Positions 6,695 through 15,038 of a DNA stretch of 43,337 nt are shown here, piece after piece. Within the stretch, counting starts at the first letter, position 1. Each line of letters begins with the position of its first letter. The notes under the pieces were generated by a model that was not told the origin of the DNA, did no database searches, and saw nothing but the letters and a program-made list of their open reading frames with translations. The position numbers and the translations under genes were made by a program. This stretch comes from Desulfuromonadaceae bacterium (lineage in GTDB: Bacteria; Desulfobacterota; Desulfuromonadia; Geobacterales; Pseudopelobacteraceae): contig JAQTRC010000005.1 of NCBI GenBank assembly GCA_028712665.1, forward strand, positions 1 through 43,337, read 5' to 3'.

Positions 6695-8110
6695 TTATCT
6701 TTCCATCTGTTCCTTGACCGAGATGCCAAGTTTTTTGAGCATCCCCTGAAAGTTAGGCCGCAAAATTCCAGTTTCTTCGGCGGAACGGGTCACGTTCCAG
6801 TTGTTGCGCTCCAGCGCATCCATGACAAAGGCCTTTTCAAGGGCTTCAACCGCCTTCCCTCGAATATGGCGCTTCATCTCCTTTAATTCTTCCGAGTTTT
6901 GCGGAATACGTTCAATCGTTTTATCTATCGACGTATTCTTGCTGTCCCACAATTCGAGATCTTCATTACGTATAATATCCCCTTCCGCCAGCACTACCGC
7001 CCTCTCGATCATGTTCTCAAGCTCTCTGACATTTCCTGGATAAGAATGATTTTCAAGAAAAGACATTACATCAGGTGCAACCCCCCGGATTTCCTTGCCA
7101 ATTTCCACAGTATACTTTTTCAGAAAATGACGTATCAGGATCGGGATATCCTGTTTGCGGTCGCGAAGAGGTGGGAGTTCGATAGGAATTATATTAAGGC
7201 GAAAGAACAGGTCTTCACGGAAAGTTCCTTCGTTTGCCATAGTTCTGAGATTCTTGTTTGTTGCTGCAACAAGATGTATATCTATCGGCACCAGCTGCGT
7301 TCCGCCGATAGGGGTTATTTTGCGTTCCTGCAGGGCGCGCAGGAGTTTTGCCTGAGTAGACAGACTGATGTTTGAAACTTCATCAAGAAAAAGAGTTCCG
7401 CCATCGGCAATCTTGAATAGTCCGGTCTTCGTCTGAACCGCGCCGGTAAAAGAGCCTTTGACATGTCCGAATAATTCGCTCTCAAGCAAAGTATCAGCCA
7501 GGGAAGAGCAATCTACTGCGACAAAAGGTTTATCCTTTCTGGGACTGTTTTCATGTATTGCACGAGCGGCCAGTTCCTTACCGGTACCGCTTTCACCTGT
7601 GATGAGCACAGTGCTGTTCGTGGCCGCAACATGCATGATCCGGTGATATACTTTCTGCATCTCCTTGCTTTCACCAATAAACTGATGAAAACCATGATGC
7701 AGGCTGATCTCTTTATTGAGACATAGATCATCAAGTGGTATTGTGCGCTGGCTAAGGGCGTTCTGCACCTTTTCCATTAAAAAATCCGGTGTAAAAGGTT
7801 TTGATATATAATCCGCCGCTCCATTTTTCATGGCCTCAACGGCTGTATCAATTGAGGCATAGCCGGTGATCATAATAACAGGTATATAGGGCTGAAGCGC
7901 TTTTACTGCTTTAATCAATTCAATGCCATTCATGCCAGGCATCTTCAGATCCGTCATAATCAGCCCATACTCTTTTTCCTGCATACGTTCAATTGCTTTA
8001 TGCCCGCTCCCGCAAGTCTCCACCTCGAATCGGTCCCCTTCCAGAACACGTTTAATACCGTCGCGTATCACCGCCTCATCGTCTACAACAAGTATGACGA
8101 TCTTCTCCAT
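6695..8110 (-). CDS. Sigma-54-dependent response regulator (NtrC family)
   Basis: This 471-aa protein has the classic three-domain layout. The receiver (1-120) has acidic Asp10/Asp11, phospho-acceptor Asp54 (TDLKMPG) and Lys104 (SKPF). The AAA+ domain has Walker A GESGTGKE (about 172-179) and Walker B LFLDEV. A Fis-type helix-turn-helix is at the C-terminus (NNWNVTRSAEETGI). The sigma-54 contact loop reads GSFTGA (219-224), a small departure from GAFTGA. It should activate -24/-12 promoters once phosphorylated. It faces the heme-sensor kinase gene tail-to-tail. Four sigma-54 promoters in this window are candidate targets. Confidence 0.94.
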   Translation of the reverse strand: MEKIVILVVDDEAVIRDGIKRVLEGDRFEVETCGSGHKAIERMQEKEYGLIMTDLKMPGMNGIELIKAVKALQPYIPVIMITGYASIDTAVEAMKNGAADYISKPFTPDFLMEKVQNALSQRTIPLDDLCLNKEISLHHGFHQFIGESKEMQKVYHRIMHVAATNSTVLITGESGTGKELAARAIHENSPRKDKPFVAVDCSSLADTLLESELFGHVKGSFTGAVQTKTGLFKIADGGTLFLDEVSNISLSTQAKLLRALQERKITPIGGTQLVPIDIHLVAATNKNLRTMANEGTFREDLFFRLNIIPIELPPLRDRKQDIPILIRHFLKKYTVEIGKEIRGVAPDVMSFLENHSYPGNVRELENMIERAVVLAEGDIIRNEDLELWDSKNTSIDKTIERIPQNSEELKEMKRHIRGKAVEALEKAFVMDALERNNWNVTRSAEETGILRPNFQGMLKKLGISVKEQMER

Positions 8111-8232
8111 AACTTCCCTCCGCGCTTATGCAAAATCAACTGCAACAAACATGCAACTGCCGATATCAGTCTAAAACCGTACGCCTTTCTGAACTCTCAA
8201 GTCAATATTTTACTGCTCTTTATTATTAAAAA

Positions 8233-10617
8233 ATGCACTCCAAAATATTCGTGGTATCATTTAACAAATTCATATTACCGGTATATGAAACCATGAATAA
8301 ATTCAACATGCACCTTACCCCTCTCAGCATTGTCACCTTATACGCCTGTATTGGCGGTATATGGCTTCTTTTGAGTTGCGCCAGGATTTTCACCAACCTG
8401 TTCATCGATCAAGCTGCCTTTACATTACTTGAAGTAAATAACATCGTATTCATTTTGCTGACGTCCTGGCTTCTATATTTTATGATCCGTAAGAGCGAAG
8501 CCGACATCAAACATCGCAAAAATGCGCTCAGCAAACTCTACCGCGCGCTCAAGACTTATAGTCAATGCCATCAGGCTCTTATCAGGGCCGATAACGAAAT
8601 GCAGCTCATGCAAAATATCTGTCGAATTATTGTCGAGGTGGGTGGTTATCGTGTAGCCTGGGTCGGAATTGCGGAACACGACGATGAAAGAAGTATCCGG
8701 CCTATAGTCCAATGGGGGGACAGCCAAGGCTACCTCAAAAACCTTAATGTTAACTGGTCTGACACGGATCGGGGACGAGGGCCCACCGGAACCGCCATCA
8801 AGACCGGAAAACCGGTGGTGGTCAAGTACATTGAGTATGACCCCAAATGGGAACTCTGGCGGGAAAATGCCCTCAGGCACGGCTTCCGTTCGTCCTTATC
8901 ACTGCCGTTAATCATTGCCGGCCGTCCGTTTGCAGCACTGGTAATCTTTTCCGGTGAAACGCGCATCTTTGATGTCAATGAAGTCAAGCTATTGTCCGAA
9001 CTTGCCGATGACCTTTCCTACGGGATTGCCACACTGAGAGCTTCCATCGAACGGTTGAAGGTTGAGAAGGAATACAGCTTGTTGGCATCAGTCATTGAAC
9101 AGGCAAACGAGGGGATATTCCTTTTTAATGATGGGGGTGTTATCCAGTATGTGAACCCTGCTGTGGAGAAAATCACCGGTCTCCCCCCATTGGCCATGGT
9201 CGGCAAAAACATCCAGAACCTGGAGTACATGGAGCCAAACAGGCAGTTCTACGAAGCCATTTTGAAGGGCATTCCGCGCGGCAGACAACGAGCAGGCCAT
9301 TTCCAGTTTAAACGTCAGGACAACGTCATGTTTGAACTGAACGTGATCACCTGGTCGGTGTCGGACGAATCTGGAAACGTCATCAGCCACGTTGCTCTGA
9401 TCCGCGATGTAAGCCATGAAATGCAGCTTGAACGCCAGTTGCGCTGTGCACAGCGTATGGAGGCTATCGGCACCCTGGCTGGTGGCATAGCCCATGATTT
9501 CAACAATACACTGGCTTCCATAATTACCTGCTCCGAAATGGCTTTGGAAGAGTCTCCTCCAGGGAGTACGCTGCATGAACTCATTGAGGTCGTTTTCAAA
9601 TCCGGTCTTCGAGGGAAGAACCTTGTAAAGCAGATACTTACTTTCAGTCGTCAGGGTGAGCAGGAGCGACAAGAGGTGCAAGCTGACCTGGTAGTGCGCG
9701 AATGCCTGATGCTCCTTCGGGCGACCCTGATGCCGACGATCGAGATAAGGCTTCATATAGATAAAAATCTTGGATTGCTGTTCGCGGATCCAACCCAGAT
9801 TCAGCAGATAGTGATGAACCTTTGTACCAATGCCGTTCATGCCATGCGCTCTCAAACACATGGTGAAATGGATATCTGGCTGGATAATGTCGACATTGAT
9901 CACCTTTATGTAACGAATTTCGGCAACCTGTTGCCGGGCCCTTACTTCTGCCTGACCGTCAGAGATAACGGTCACGGAATGGATGAAGATACCATATATC
10001 GCATTTTCGACCCGTTTTTCTCCACTAAGGGGCAGTCCGAAGGTACCGGTCTGGGGCTGTCGGTAATTCACGGGATTGTAAGTAACCACGGCGGTGTCAT
10101 TACAGTAGAGAGCCAACCCGATCAAGGTTCACAATTTAAAGTCTATCTTCCCCGTCTGAATAAATCTACAAACGTAACGACAGATGTTCCAGAAACAACA
10201 GTCTTGTCAGGAACTGAAAGTATTCTTCTGGTGGATGATGACGAAAATCTGGTTTTTGCAACGGAACAGATGCTGAGGCAACTCGGCTACAAGGTAATTG
10301 CGCGGACTGATCCCCTGGTTGCATTGCAATTGTTTTCCTCCTCGCCCGAAAAATATGATCTCATCATCACCGACCAAGCCATGCCTCATATGAATGGAAC
10401 TGAACTGGCCAGGGAACTGACAAGTATCCGACCCGGCATCCCGGTTATTCTCTGCACCGGGTATGATACCATATCAAGCAGTGATACGGACGATATCGGA
10501 GAGACAGCCTCATTCATCAGCGAACTGGCGCTTAAGCCTCTTATACGTGGAGAAATAGCCACAATTATTCGCAGGGTACTCGATGACTCAACTCAGTGTG
10601 AGGGATTACGTGGCTAG
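8233..10617 (+). CDS. Hybrid sensor histidine kinase (GAF-PAS-HisKA-HATPase-REC)
   Basis: This protein has up to 794 aa. Two N-terminal helices (about 31-52 and 66-85) with a very short external loop are followed by GAF (about 120-270), PAS (about 282-400), HisKA with His421 (GGIAHDFNN), HATPase (DNGHGMD, GTGLGLS) and a C-terminal receiver whose acceptor Asp lies in IITDQAMP. The ATG at 8293 is an alternative start; neither start has a good ribosome binding site. It overlaps the next gene, an NtrC-type regulator, by 35 bp, so the two form a phosphorelay operon. The minus-strand regulator gene at 8110 diverges from it across a 122-bp gap that must hold both promoters. The signal is unknown; input is probably cytoplasmic or membrane-borne because there is no large periplasmic domain. 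Confidence 0.92.
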   Translation: MHSKIFVVSFNKFILPVYETMNKFNMHLTPLSIVTLYACIGGIWLLLSCARIFTNLFIDQAAFTLLEVNNIVFILLTSWLLYFMIRKSEADIKHRKNALSKLYRALKTYSQCHQALIRADNEMQLMQNICRIIVEVGGYRVAWVGIAEHDDERSIRPIVQWGDSQGYLKNLNVNWSDTDRGRGPTGTAIKTGKPVVVKYIEYDPKWELWRENALRHGFRSSLSLPLIIAGRPFAALVIFSGETRIFDVNEVKLLSELADDLSYGIATLRASIERLKVEKEYSLLASVIEQANEGIFLFNDGGVIQYVNPAVEKITGLPPLAMVGKNIQNLEYMEPNRQFYEAILKGIPRGRQRAGHFQFKRQDNVMFELNVITWSVSDESGNVISHVALIRDVSHEMQLERQLRCAQRMEAIGTLAGGIAHDFNNTLASIITCSEMALEESPPGSTLHELIEVVFKSGLRGKNLVKQILTFSRQGEQERQEVQADLVVRECLMLLRATLMPTIEIRLHIDKNLGLLFADPTQIQQIVMNLCTNAVHAMRSQTHGEMDIWLDNVDIDHLYVTNFGNLLPGPYFCLTVRDNGHGMDEDTIYRIFDPFFSTKGQSEGTGLGLSVIHGIVSNHGGVITVESQPDQGSQFKVYLPRLNKSTNVTTDVPETTVLSGTESILLVDDDENLVFATEQMLRQLGYKVIARTDPLVALQLFSSSPEKYDLIITDQAMPHMNGTELARELTSIRPGIPVILCTGYDTISSSDTDDIGETASFISELALKPLIRGEIATIIRRVLDDSTQCEGLRG

Positions 10618-12022
10618 GATTTTGATCATAGACGACGACCAACTGATGTGCCAGTCATTATCCCTTGTGGCGAGGCAAAAAGGGTACGAGGCAACAAGCG
10701 CCCATACTCTGGGCGAGGGGCTGGAAAAGGCCATCGCCGAGCCATTCGACGTTGTATTTCTGGATGTCAACATGCCTGATGGCAATGGCCTCGAGTTTCT
10801 CTCCAAACTCCCTAAACTCCCCTCGTCTCCGGAAATCATCATAATAACCGGTTATGGGGATCCGAATGGCGCCGAGTTTGCCATTAAATCCGGCGCCTGG
10901 GACTACCTGGAGAAAGGTGCCTCGGTGAAGGAAATCACCCTCTCATTATTAAGAGCACTTCAATACAGGGAACAGAAACAGATCGCAAACGCAACAAATG
11001 ATGCGGCAAGCATTAAAAGAGAAGGTATTATCGGTAACAGCGCTCGTCTGAGAGAATGTCTTGATCTTGTTGCCCAGGCTGCGATCAGTGATTCCAGCGT
11101 GCTGATTACCGGAGAAACCGGAACCGGCAAAGAGTTGTTTGCAGCGGCGGTACATCAAAACAGCCTCCGGAGTAAAAATAAATTCGTGGTGGTTGACTGT
11201 GCTGCGCTTCCGGAAAACCTTATTGAGGGGATGCTCTTTGGCCACGAGAAAGGGGCTTTCACCAACGCGGACCAGGCACGGGACGGATTAATCTGCCAGG
11301 CCAATGGCGGCACGCTTTTTCTGGACGAGATCGGAGAGATGCCCCTTTCATTGCAGAAAGTTTTCCTGAGGGTGTTGCAGGAACATAGATTTCGGCCATT
11401 GGGGAGTAATCGTGAACTGGAAAGTAATTTCAGACTCGTTACGGCGACCAACCGCAATTTGAACGAGATGGTGAAAAACGAACGCTTCCGCCCAGATCTT
11501 CTGTTCCGCATCAGCACCTTTGTGCTTGAACTGCCGAGTCTCAGAGAACATCCCGAGGACATCAAGGTTCTGGCACGCTACCATACCGACATGATCTGCG
11601 AGCACTACGGCACCCCGCCCAAGGAGTTTTCACCTGATTTCCTGAAAATGCTGGCTGCCTACAGCTGGCCGGGAAATGTCAGGGAGCTGATCAACACCCT
11701 TGAGCGAACCGTGGCGGCGGCCCGCTTTGAATCAATTCTTTTTCCAAAGCATCTTCCTATTAATCTAAGAATAGAAGTAACCAAGAGTACCATGAAACGG
11801 GGTGTCTCCTCTCCCCACTCCACCGAGAATAATGGCACTTTAAGCCTACCCCAACTCCACGAGTTCCGAGACTCCATTTGTTCGAATGCCGAAAAACAGT
11901 ACCTCCAGGATCTTATGGCACTCACCGGCAATAATGTCGCAGAAGCATGCCGTGTGTCCGGTCTTTCCCCATCGCGTCTCTATGCTCTACTCAAGAAACA
12001 GGGAATTCAAGCGCATCATTGA
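10583..12022 (+). CDS. Sigma-54-dependent response regulator with altered GAFTGA loop
   Basis: This 479-aa NtrC-type regulator has a receiver with acidic DDD (17-19), phospho-acceptor Asp61 (FLDVNMPDG) and an AAA+ domain with Walker A GETGTGKE (177-184) and Walker B LFLDEIGEMP. The C-terminal Fis-like helix-turn-helix is NNVAEACRVSGLSPSRLYALLKK in outline. The sigma-54 contact loop reads GAFTNA (224-229), with Asn in place of the second Gly. The start at 10583 overlaps the kinase gene; a GTG at 10610 is possible. It ends 170 bp before a sigma-54 promoter and just before a 12-bp inverted repeat, so it probably controls the cytochrome operon that follows. Confidence 0.93.
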   Translation: MTQLSVRDYVARILIIDDDQLMCQSLSLVARQKGYEATSAHTLGEGLEKAIAEPFDVVFLDVNMPDGNGLEFLSKLPKLPSSPEIIIITGYGDPNGAEFAIKSGAWDYLEKGASVKEITLSLLRALQYREQKQIANATNDAASIKREGIIGNSARLRECLDLVAQAAISDSSVLITGETGTGKELFAAAVHQNSLRSKNKFVVVDCAALPENLIEGMLFGHEKGAFTNADQARDGLICQANGGTLFLDEIGEMPLSLQKVFLRVLQEHRFRPLGSNRELESNFRLVTATNRNLNEMVKNERFRPDLLFRISTFVLELPSLREHPEDIKVLARYHTDMICEHYGTPPKEFSPDFLKMLAAYSWPGNVRELINTLERTVAAARFESILFPKHLPINLRIEVTKSTMKRGVSSPHSTENNGTLSLPQLHEFRDSICSNAEKQYLQDLMALTGNNVAEACRVSGLSPSRLYALLKKQGIQAHH

Positions 12023-12038
12023 TATTCTTCCTGCACGT

Positions 12039-12074
12039 TTCCTGTATTGCAAAAATTTTCCTGCAATACAGGAA
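12039..12074. promoter_or_regulatory. Perfect 12-bp inverted repeat, candidate activator binding site
   Basis: TTCCTGTATTGC (12039-12050) and GCAATACAGGAA (12063-12074) are perfect inverted copies separated by 12 bp. No T tract follows, so it is a poor terminator. It lies about 120-150 bp upstream of the sigma-54 promoter at 12192, the usual place for an NtrC-type enhancer, and directly behind the gene of such an activator. It could also end the upstream transcript. Confidence 0.55.
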
Positions 12075-12191
12075 TAACTCCATCCCACTCTCTGGATGAC
12101 TAATTCAAAACTTTTTCACATGTTTATACAACCTGCTGTTTTTACAGAATTAACTAGCACCTCTCCCCACTAAATATATATCCACTCCTCT

Positions 12192-12207
12192 TGGCATCCC
12201 GATTGCT
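12192..12207 (+). promoter_or_regulatory. Sigma-54 (-24/-12) promoter of the first cytochrome operon
   Basis: TGGCATCCCGATTGCT has TGGCA and a perfect TTGCT -12 box at exact spacing. The first gene of the operon starts 47 bp downstream. Confidence 0.78.
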
Positions 12208-12253
12208 TATAAGTTGAATATCAAATGACAATTAACGGTTAGAGGGGGTTGTC

Positions 12254-12535
12254 ATGGAACCCAACAAGCTTAATAGCAAGACACAAAAGATTGCCAATGT
12301 GATGATTATTGGCATGGTAATAGTCGGAACAGTTATCTTTGCGGTTATCAACCAAGCGTCGTCGGGAGCCGAATTAATGCCCAGGTTGTTTCTACTTTTT
12401 TTCGGCGCCATCATCACCGTTCAGGTAATCCCCAGTCTGATACTGCTGGCAAAAGTTATCAAAGGCGTAGTAACTATTGGCCAGAAAAAACGAGAACCCG
12501 CCAAAGCGATTTCAAGCGGCAACAGAGAGAAATAG
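12254..12535 (+). CDS. Small membrane protein of the Q-x-x-P family (paralogue C)
   Basis: This 93-aa protein has two predicted helices: about 16-34 (MIIGMVIVGTVIFAVIN) and about 43-68 (LFLLFFGAIITVQVIPSLILLA) with the family motif, followed by VIKGV and a basic, polar tail. It is closest to the 92-aa protein at 15007-15285: both share IFxxxNxASxGxELMPxLFLxFxGAIITVQxIP. It differs from paralogues A and B in having an uncleaved first helix rather than a signal-peptide-like start. It is the first gene after the sigma-54 promoter. Function unknown; an assembly or stabilising subunit of the membrane cytochrome complex encoded downstream is a reasonable guess. Confidence 0.85.
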   Translation: MEPNKLNSKTQKIANVMIIGMVIVGTVIFAVINQASSGAELMPRLFLLFFGAIITVQVIPSLILLAKVIKGVVTIGQKKREPAKAISSGNREK

Positions 12536-12539
12536 AGTC

Positions 12540-12938
12540 ATGTCACCATTGGCGGTGACAAAAGAGGCGGCCATGGAAGAACAGGGTATATTGGTTGCGG
12601 ACAAGGACACTGCGTTCCTTAGAGAGGTGGCCGACCACTTCTCAAACGCCGGTTACCAGGTTGAGACAACAGATTCGGCTGTCCGTGTAATCAACAGTAT
12701 TTTAGAAAAACGGACTCCGGTTGTTATGTTGGGAAGCGATTTTGACAAGAAAATCAATCTGCTGGAACTGGTACTGTTTCTGAAGAAGTGCAACCGGCAC
12801 TTGGCGGTGATTCTGGTGTCAGACGAGGCGTCACTTCCTATAGTCAAGAGAATCAGGAAGGAAGGGATATTTTACTACGCACTCCGTCCGGTCAGTGAGT
12901 TCAACAAGGCTGTAGAATATGTTCTAAAGGCGGCATAG
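12540..12938 (+). CDS. Degenerate receiver-domain protein
   Basis: This 132-aa protein (start at 12540, or possibly at the ATG at 12573 with GAGG before it) has the fold pattern of a lone response-regulator receiver: ILVADKD, a helix AFLREVADHFSNAGYQV, VVMLGSDF, LAVILVSDEAS and a final helix. The phospho-acceptor position appears to be Gly (VVMLG instead of LLLD), and the conserved Lys-Pro is Arg-Pro (ALRPVSEF). It is therefore probably a pseudo-receiver that binds a partner without phosphorylation. An alignment would settle whether Asp in GSDFD can substitute. It sits inside an operon for membrane electron-transfer proteins, an unusual place for one. Confidence 0.82.
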   Translation: MSPLAVTKEAAMEEQGILVADKDTAFLREVADHFSNAGYQVETTDSAVRVINSILEKRTPVVMLGSDFDKKINLLELVLFLKKCNRHLAVILVSDEASLPIVKRIRKEGIFYYALRPVSEFNKAVEYVLKAA

Positions 12939-12993
12939 CTGTCATACGTCAAAGCAAGATTCATTAGTCAAATTCATTGAGGGGGAACAAGCC

Positions 12994-13233
12994 ATGTCAT
13001 CACCTCTAACGAAAATCACAATTATTTTAAGCTTTTTGTCAGCAACCTCCATTTCGGCATTAGCTGCCGCCGAGGGTAGGAACAATGAGTCGGAAATAGT
13101 TGTCTGGGGATTTTTGGCGCTATGTGCAGTGATAATAATCGCCCAAATCGCCCCCCTGATTCACAATCTCAAGAAGCAGGGCAAGATGGCGGCCGAACAG
13201 ACGAAGTCAGTTAAATCAGAACAGATGCAATGA
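12994..13233 (+). CDS. Small membrane protein of the Q-x-x-P family (paralogue D)
   Basis: This 79-aa protein has a signal-peptide-like N-terminus (KITIILSFLSATSISALAAA), a short polar stretch, then a transmembrane segment about 35-55 (VVWGFLALCAVIIIAQIAPLI) carrying the Q-x-x-P motif. The Lys-rich, Gln-rich tail lacks the KG pair of the other copies. AGGGGG lies before the ATG. It is the most divergent of the five paralogues. It lies in the operon between the pseudo-receiver and the 7-heme cytochrome, whose upstream ATG overlaps its stop codon. Confidence 0.8.
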   Translation: MSSPLTKITIILSFLSATSISALAAAEGRNNESEIVVWGFLALCAVIIIAQIAPLIHNLKKQGKMAAEQTKSVKSEQMQ

Positions 13234-13268
13234 ACCGAAAATATCTTGGCCAGAAAGGGGGGGGTGGC

Positions 13269-14351
13269 GTGAAACAGGTCGATCTTTTACTCCTAGCGAA
13301 GCATGGCATTATCCTCGTGTCGTTCATTGCGACCTCTGTTGCAACTGGAGATCGGGCAGAGGGAGCCGATTATTCTTTTGGCGACGGCACAAGTAAAAAC
13401 GAGGCATGCATGTCGTGCCACGGAAATCAGGCAAAGGTCAGCGGCCTTAACTATGTCAATCCGAAGAACTTTGGGCATACCACTCATGCCAAGTTCGGTT
13501 GCGTAACCTGCCACGATTCCATTACCAGTAATCATCCTGATGCCAAGGCTGTAGTCCGTACAACCGGTTGCGGCGATTGCCACGGCGAAACGCTCTCCCA
13601 GTATTCGGCAAGTATCCATGCAAAAAACGCGACCTGCAGCGGTTGCCATAACCCTCACAGGGTAAACTCGTCAAGTGAGATCGCTGCCACCGAAATGAAC
13701 AAACAGTGTGCTGTTTGTCACGACAATTACAAGATAACGGCGTCACACTCCCGGTGGCTTCCACAGACCGGACTGCACCTTGGAGCGATAGCCTGTGTTA
13801 CCTGTCACAGCAAGGCGGAAAACTACGTTATTTCCATTTATATTGCCAAACGTGATGGGGCTGAACCTGAATCAAAACCCAATTTGGTCACTTATGAGGA
13901 TCTGCTGAAATATTCTGATGGTGACAACATACAGTATCTTATCGACAGGAATCGCGACAACTATATCTCCCTCGATGAGCTACGAAAGTTCAACCGCGAT
14001 CCGTCCAATAAGAACATCTACCTGAAGGCGATGATGACCCCGGTCAAGCCTACCCATTCCTTTCAGACATTTGATAATAGGTGGGACTGCACCTTCTGCC
14101 ATGCATCCGGGCCGGAAATCATGCAGGTCAGCTATCTCTCTTTCCCCCAACAAAACGGGACCTTCCGGCAAGTGGCCGTGGAAAAGGGGGCCGCAATGGA
14201 TGCCCTGCGCGCCATTCCCAATTTCTACCTGATGGGATCTACCCGAAACGGGGTACTTAACAAGATTGGTCTGCTCATCATCGCCGGCGGAATGGTCATG
14301 CCGGTTGGGCACGGGTTTCTCCGCTTTCTGAGCAGAAAAAACAGACTATAG
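13269..14351 (+). CDS. Membrane-anchored 7-heme c-type cytochrome with an EF-hand loop
   Basis: Seven CXXCH motifs are visible: CMSCH, CVTCH, CGDCH, CSGCH, CAVCH, CVTCH and CTFCH. I prefer the GTG at 13269, which follows a run of G and gives a clean signal peptide (MKQVDLLLLAKHGIILVSF). An ATG at 13230, overlapping the previous stop, would add 13 residues. Between hemes 6 and 7 is a canonical EF-hand loop, D-R-N-R-D-N-Y-I-S-L-D-E (239-250 counted from 13230), predicted to bind calcium. A C-terminal helix (IGLLIIAGGMVMPVGHGFL) should anchor it in the inner membrane, facing the periplasm. The cytochrome b subunit follows after 12 bp, so the two probably form a quinol:cytochrome oxidoreductase like the Geobacter Cbc-type complexes. 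360 aa from the GTG. Confidence 0.9.
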   Translation: MKQVDLLLLAKHGIILVSFIATSVATGDRAEGADYSFGDGTSKNEACMSCHGNQAKVSGLNYVNPKNFGHTTHAKFGCVTCHDSITSNHPDAKAVVRTTGCGDCHGETLSQYSASIHAKNATCSGCHNPHRVNSSSEIAATEMNKQCAVCHDNYKITASHSRWLPQTGLHLGAIACVTCHSKAENYVISIYIAKRDGAEPESKPNLVTYEDLLKYSDGDNIQYLIDRNRDNYISLDELRKFNRDPSNKNIYLKAMMTPVKPTHSFQTFDNRWDCTFCHASGPEIMQVSYLSFPQQNGTFRQVAVEKGAAMDALRAIPNFYLMGSTRNGVLNKIGLLIIAGGMVMPVGHGFLRFLSRKNRL

Positions 14352-14363
14352 AGGAGTACTGTC

Positions 14364-15038
14364 ATGAGCGAGAAAAAGGTCTATCTACAACCGGTTCCAG
14401 TCCGTATCTGGCACTGGCTTAACGCCTTGGGAATAGTCACTCTTTGTATCTCTGGCGCCCAAATCCGCTTCCCTGAATATGTAGCAATATTCAGCAGCTA
14501 CCGTTCCGCGATCCTGCTGCACAACACCGCAGGGATCGTTGTGGCGCTCTCCTTTTCCATATGGTTCTTCTACTACAAGATTGTCGCCGGTAATTTAGCA
14601 GACATATACATACCAAAGAAGAGCGATTTGACGACAGGTCTATTCCGACAAGTTGTTTTCTATTTCTTTGCCTATTTCTTCGGAGCACCCAATCCACACC
14701 ACGCCACACCGGAAAACAAGTTCAACCCTCTTCAGAAATCGGCCTATCTCGGCATCATGTTTGTGCTTATGCCGATTGTCAGCCTGAGCGGCATTTTGCT
14801 TATGAATGTGGGACCGATGCGCGAAATAGTTCTGTTGATCGGTGGACTCAAGATCCTTGTTGCCATACACTTTTTGTCATGTTGCTCACTTAGTGCCTTC
14901 ATTCTCACACATGTCTACCTGGCGACCCTCGGTTCAACTCCAATGGCCTATTTAAAACCTATGTGGACAGGTTGGGAAAAGGTTGAAGATGTAAAAGGAG
15001 CGTGTCATGAGAACAAACAATCATACCAGCAAAACTAA
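14364..15038 (+). CDS. Cytochrome b561-type membrane subunit
   Basis: This 224-aa integral membrane protein has about four to five helices. VRIWHWLNALGIVTLCISG (13-31) is the typical first helix of b-type cytochromes of the thiosulfate-reductase/hydrogenase cytochrome b class, with a histidine-containing start. Further candidate heme-b ligands are His in LLHNTAGIVVAL, in VAIHFLSC and in FILTHVYLATLG. AGGAG lies 8 bp before the ATG. It would take electrons from menaquinol and pass them to the 7-heme cytochrome encoded just upstream, or the reverse. Its last 32 bp overlap the next small membrane protein, which implies translational coupling. Confidence 0.9.
   Translation: MSEKKVYLQPVPVRIWHWLNALGIVTLCISGAQIRFPEYVAIFSSYRSAILLHNTAGIVVALSFSIWFFYYKIVAGNLADIYIPKKSDLTTGLFRQVVFYFFAYFFGAPNPHHATPENKFNPLQKSAYLGIMFVLMPIVSLSGILLMNVGPMREIVLLIGGLKILVAIHFLSCCSLSAFILTHVYLATLGSTPMAYLKPMWTGWEKVEDVKGACHENKQSYQQN

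Noticed and set aside
9088-10125. A 345-aa minus-strand frame opposite the hybrid kinase.
   Set aside because: It lies entirely inside the well-supported kinase gene, has no domain signature, and reads as an antisense shadow.
12986-13260. G-rich runs upstream of the 7-heme cytochrome as a c-di-GMP (GEMM) riboswitch, common before Geobacter cytochromes.
   Set aside because: The conserved GEMM core sequences are absent here and upstream of the other cytochrome genes.
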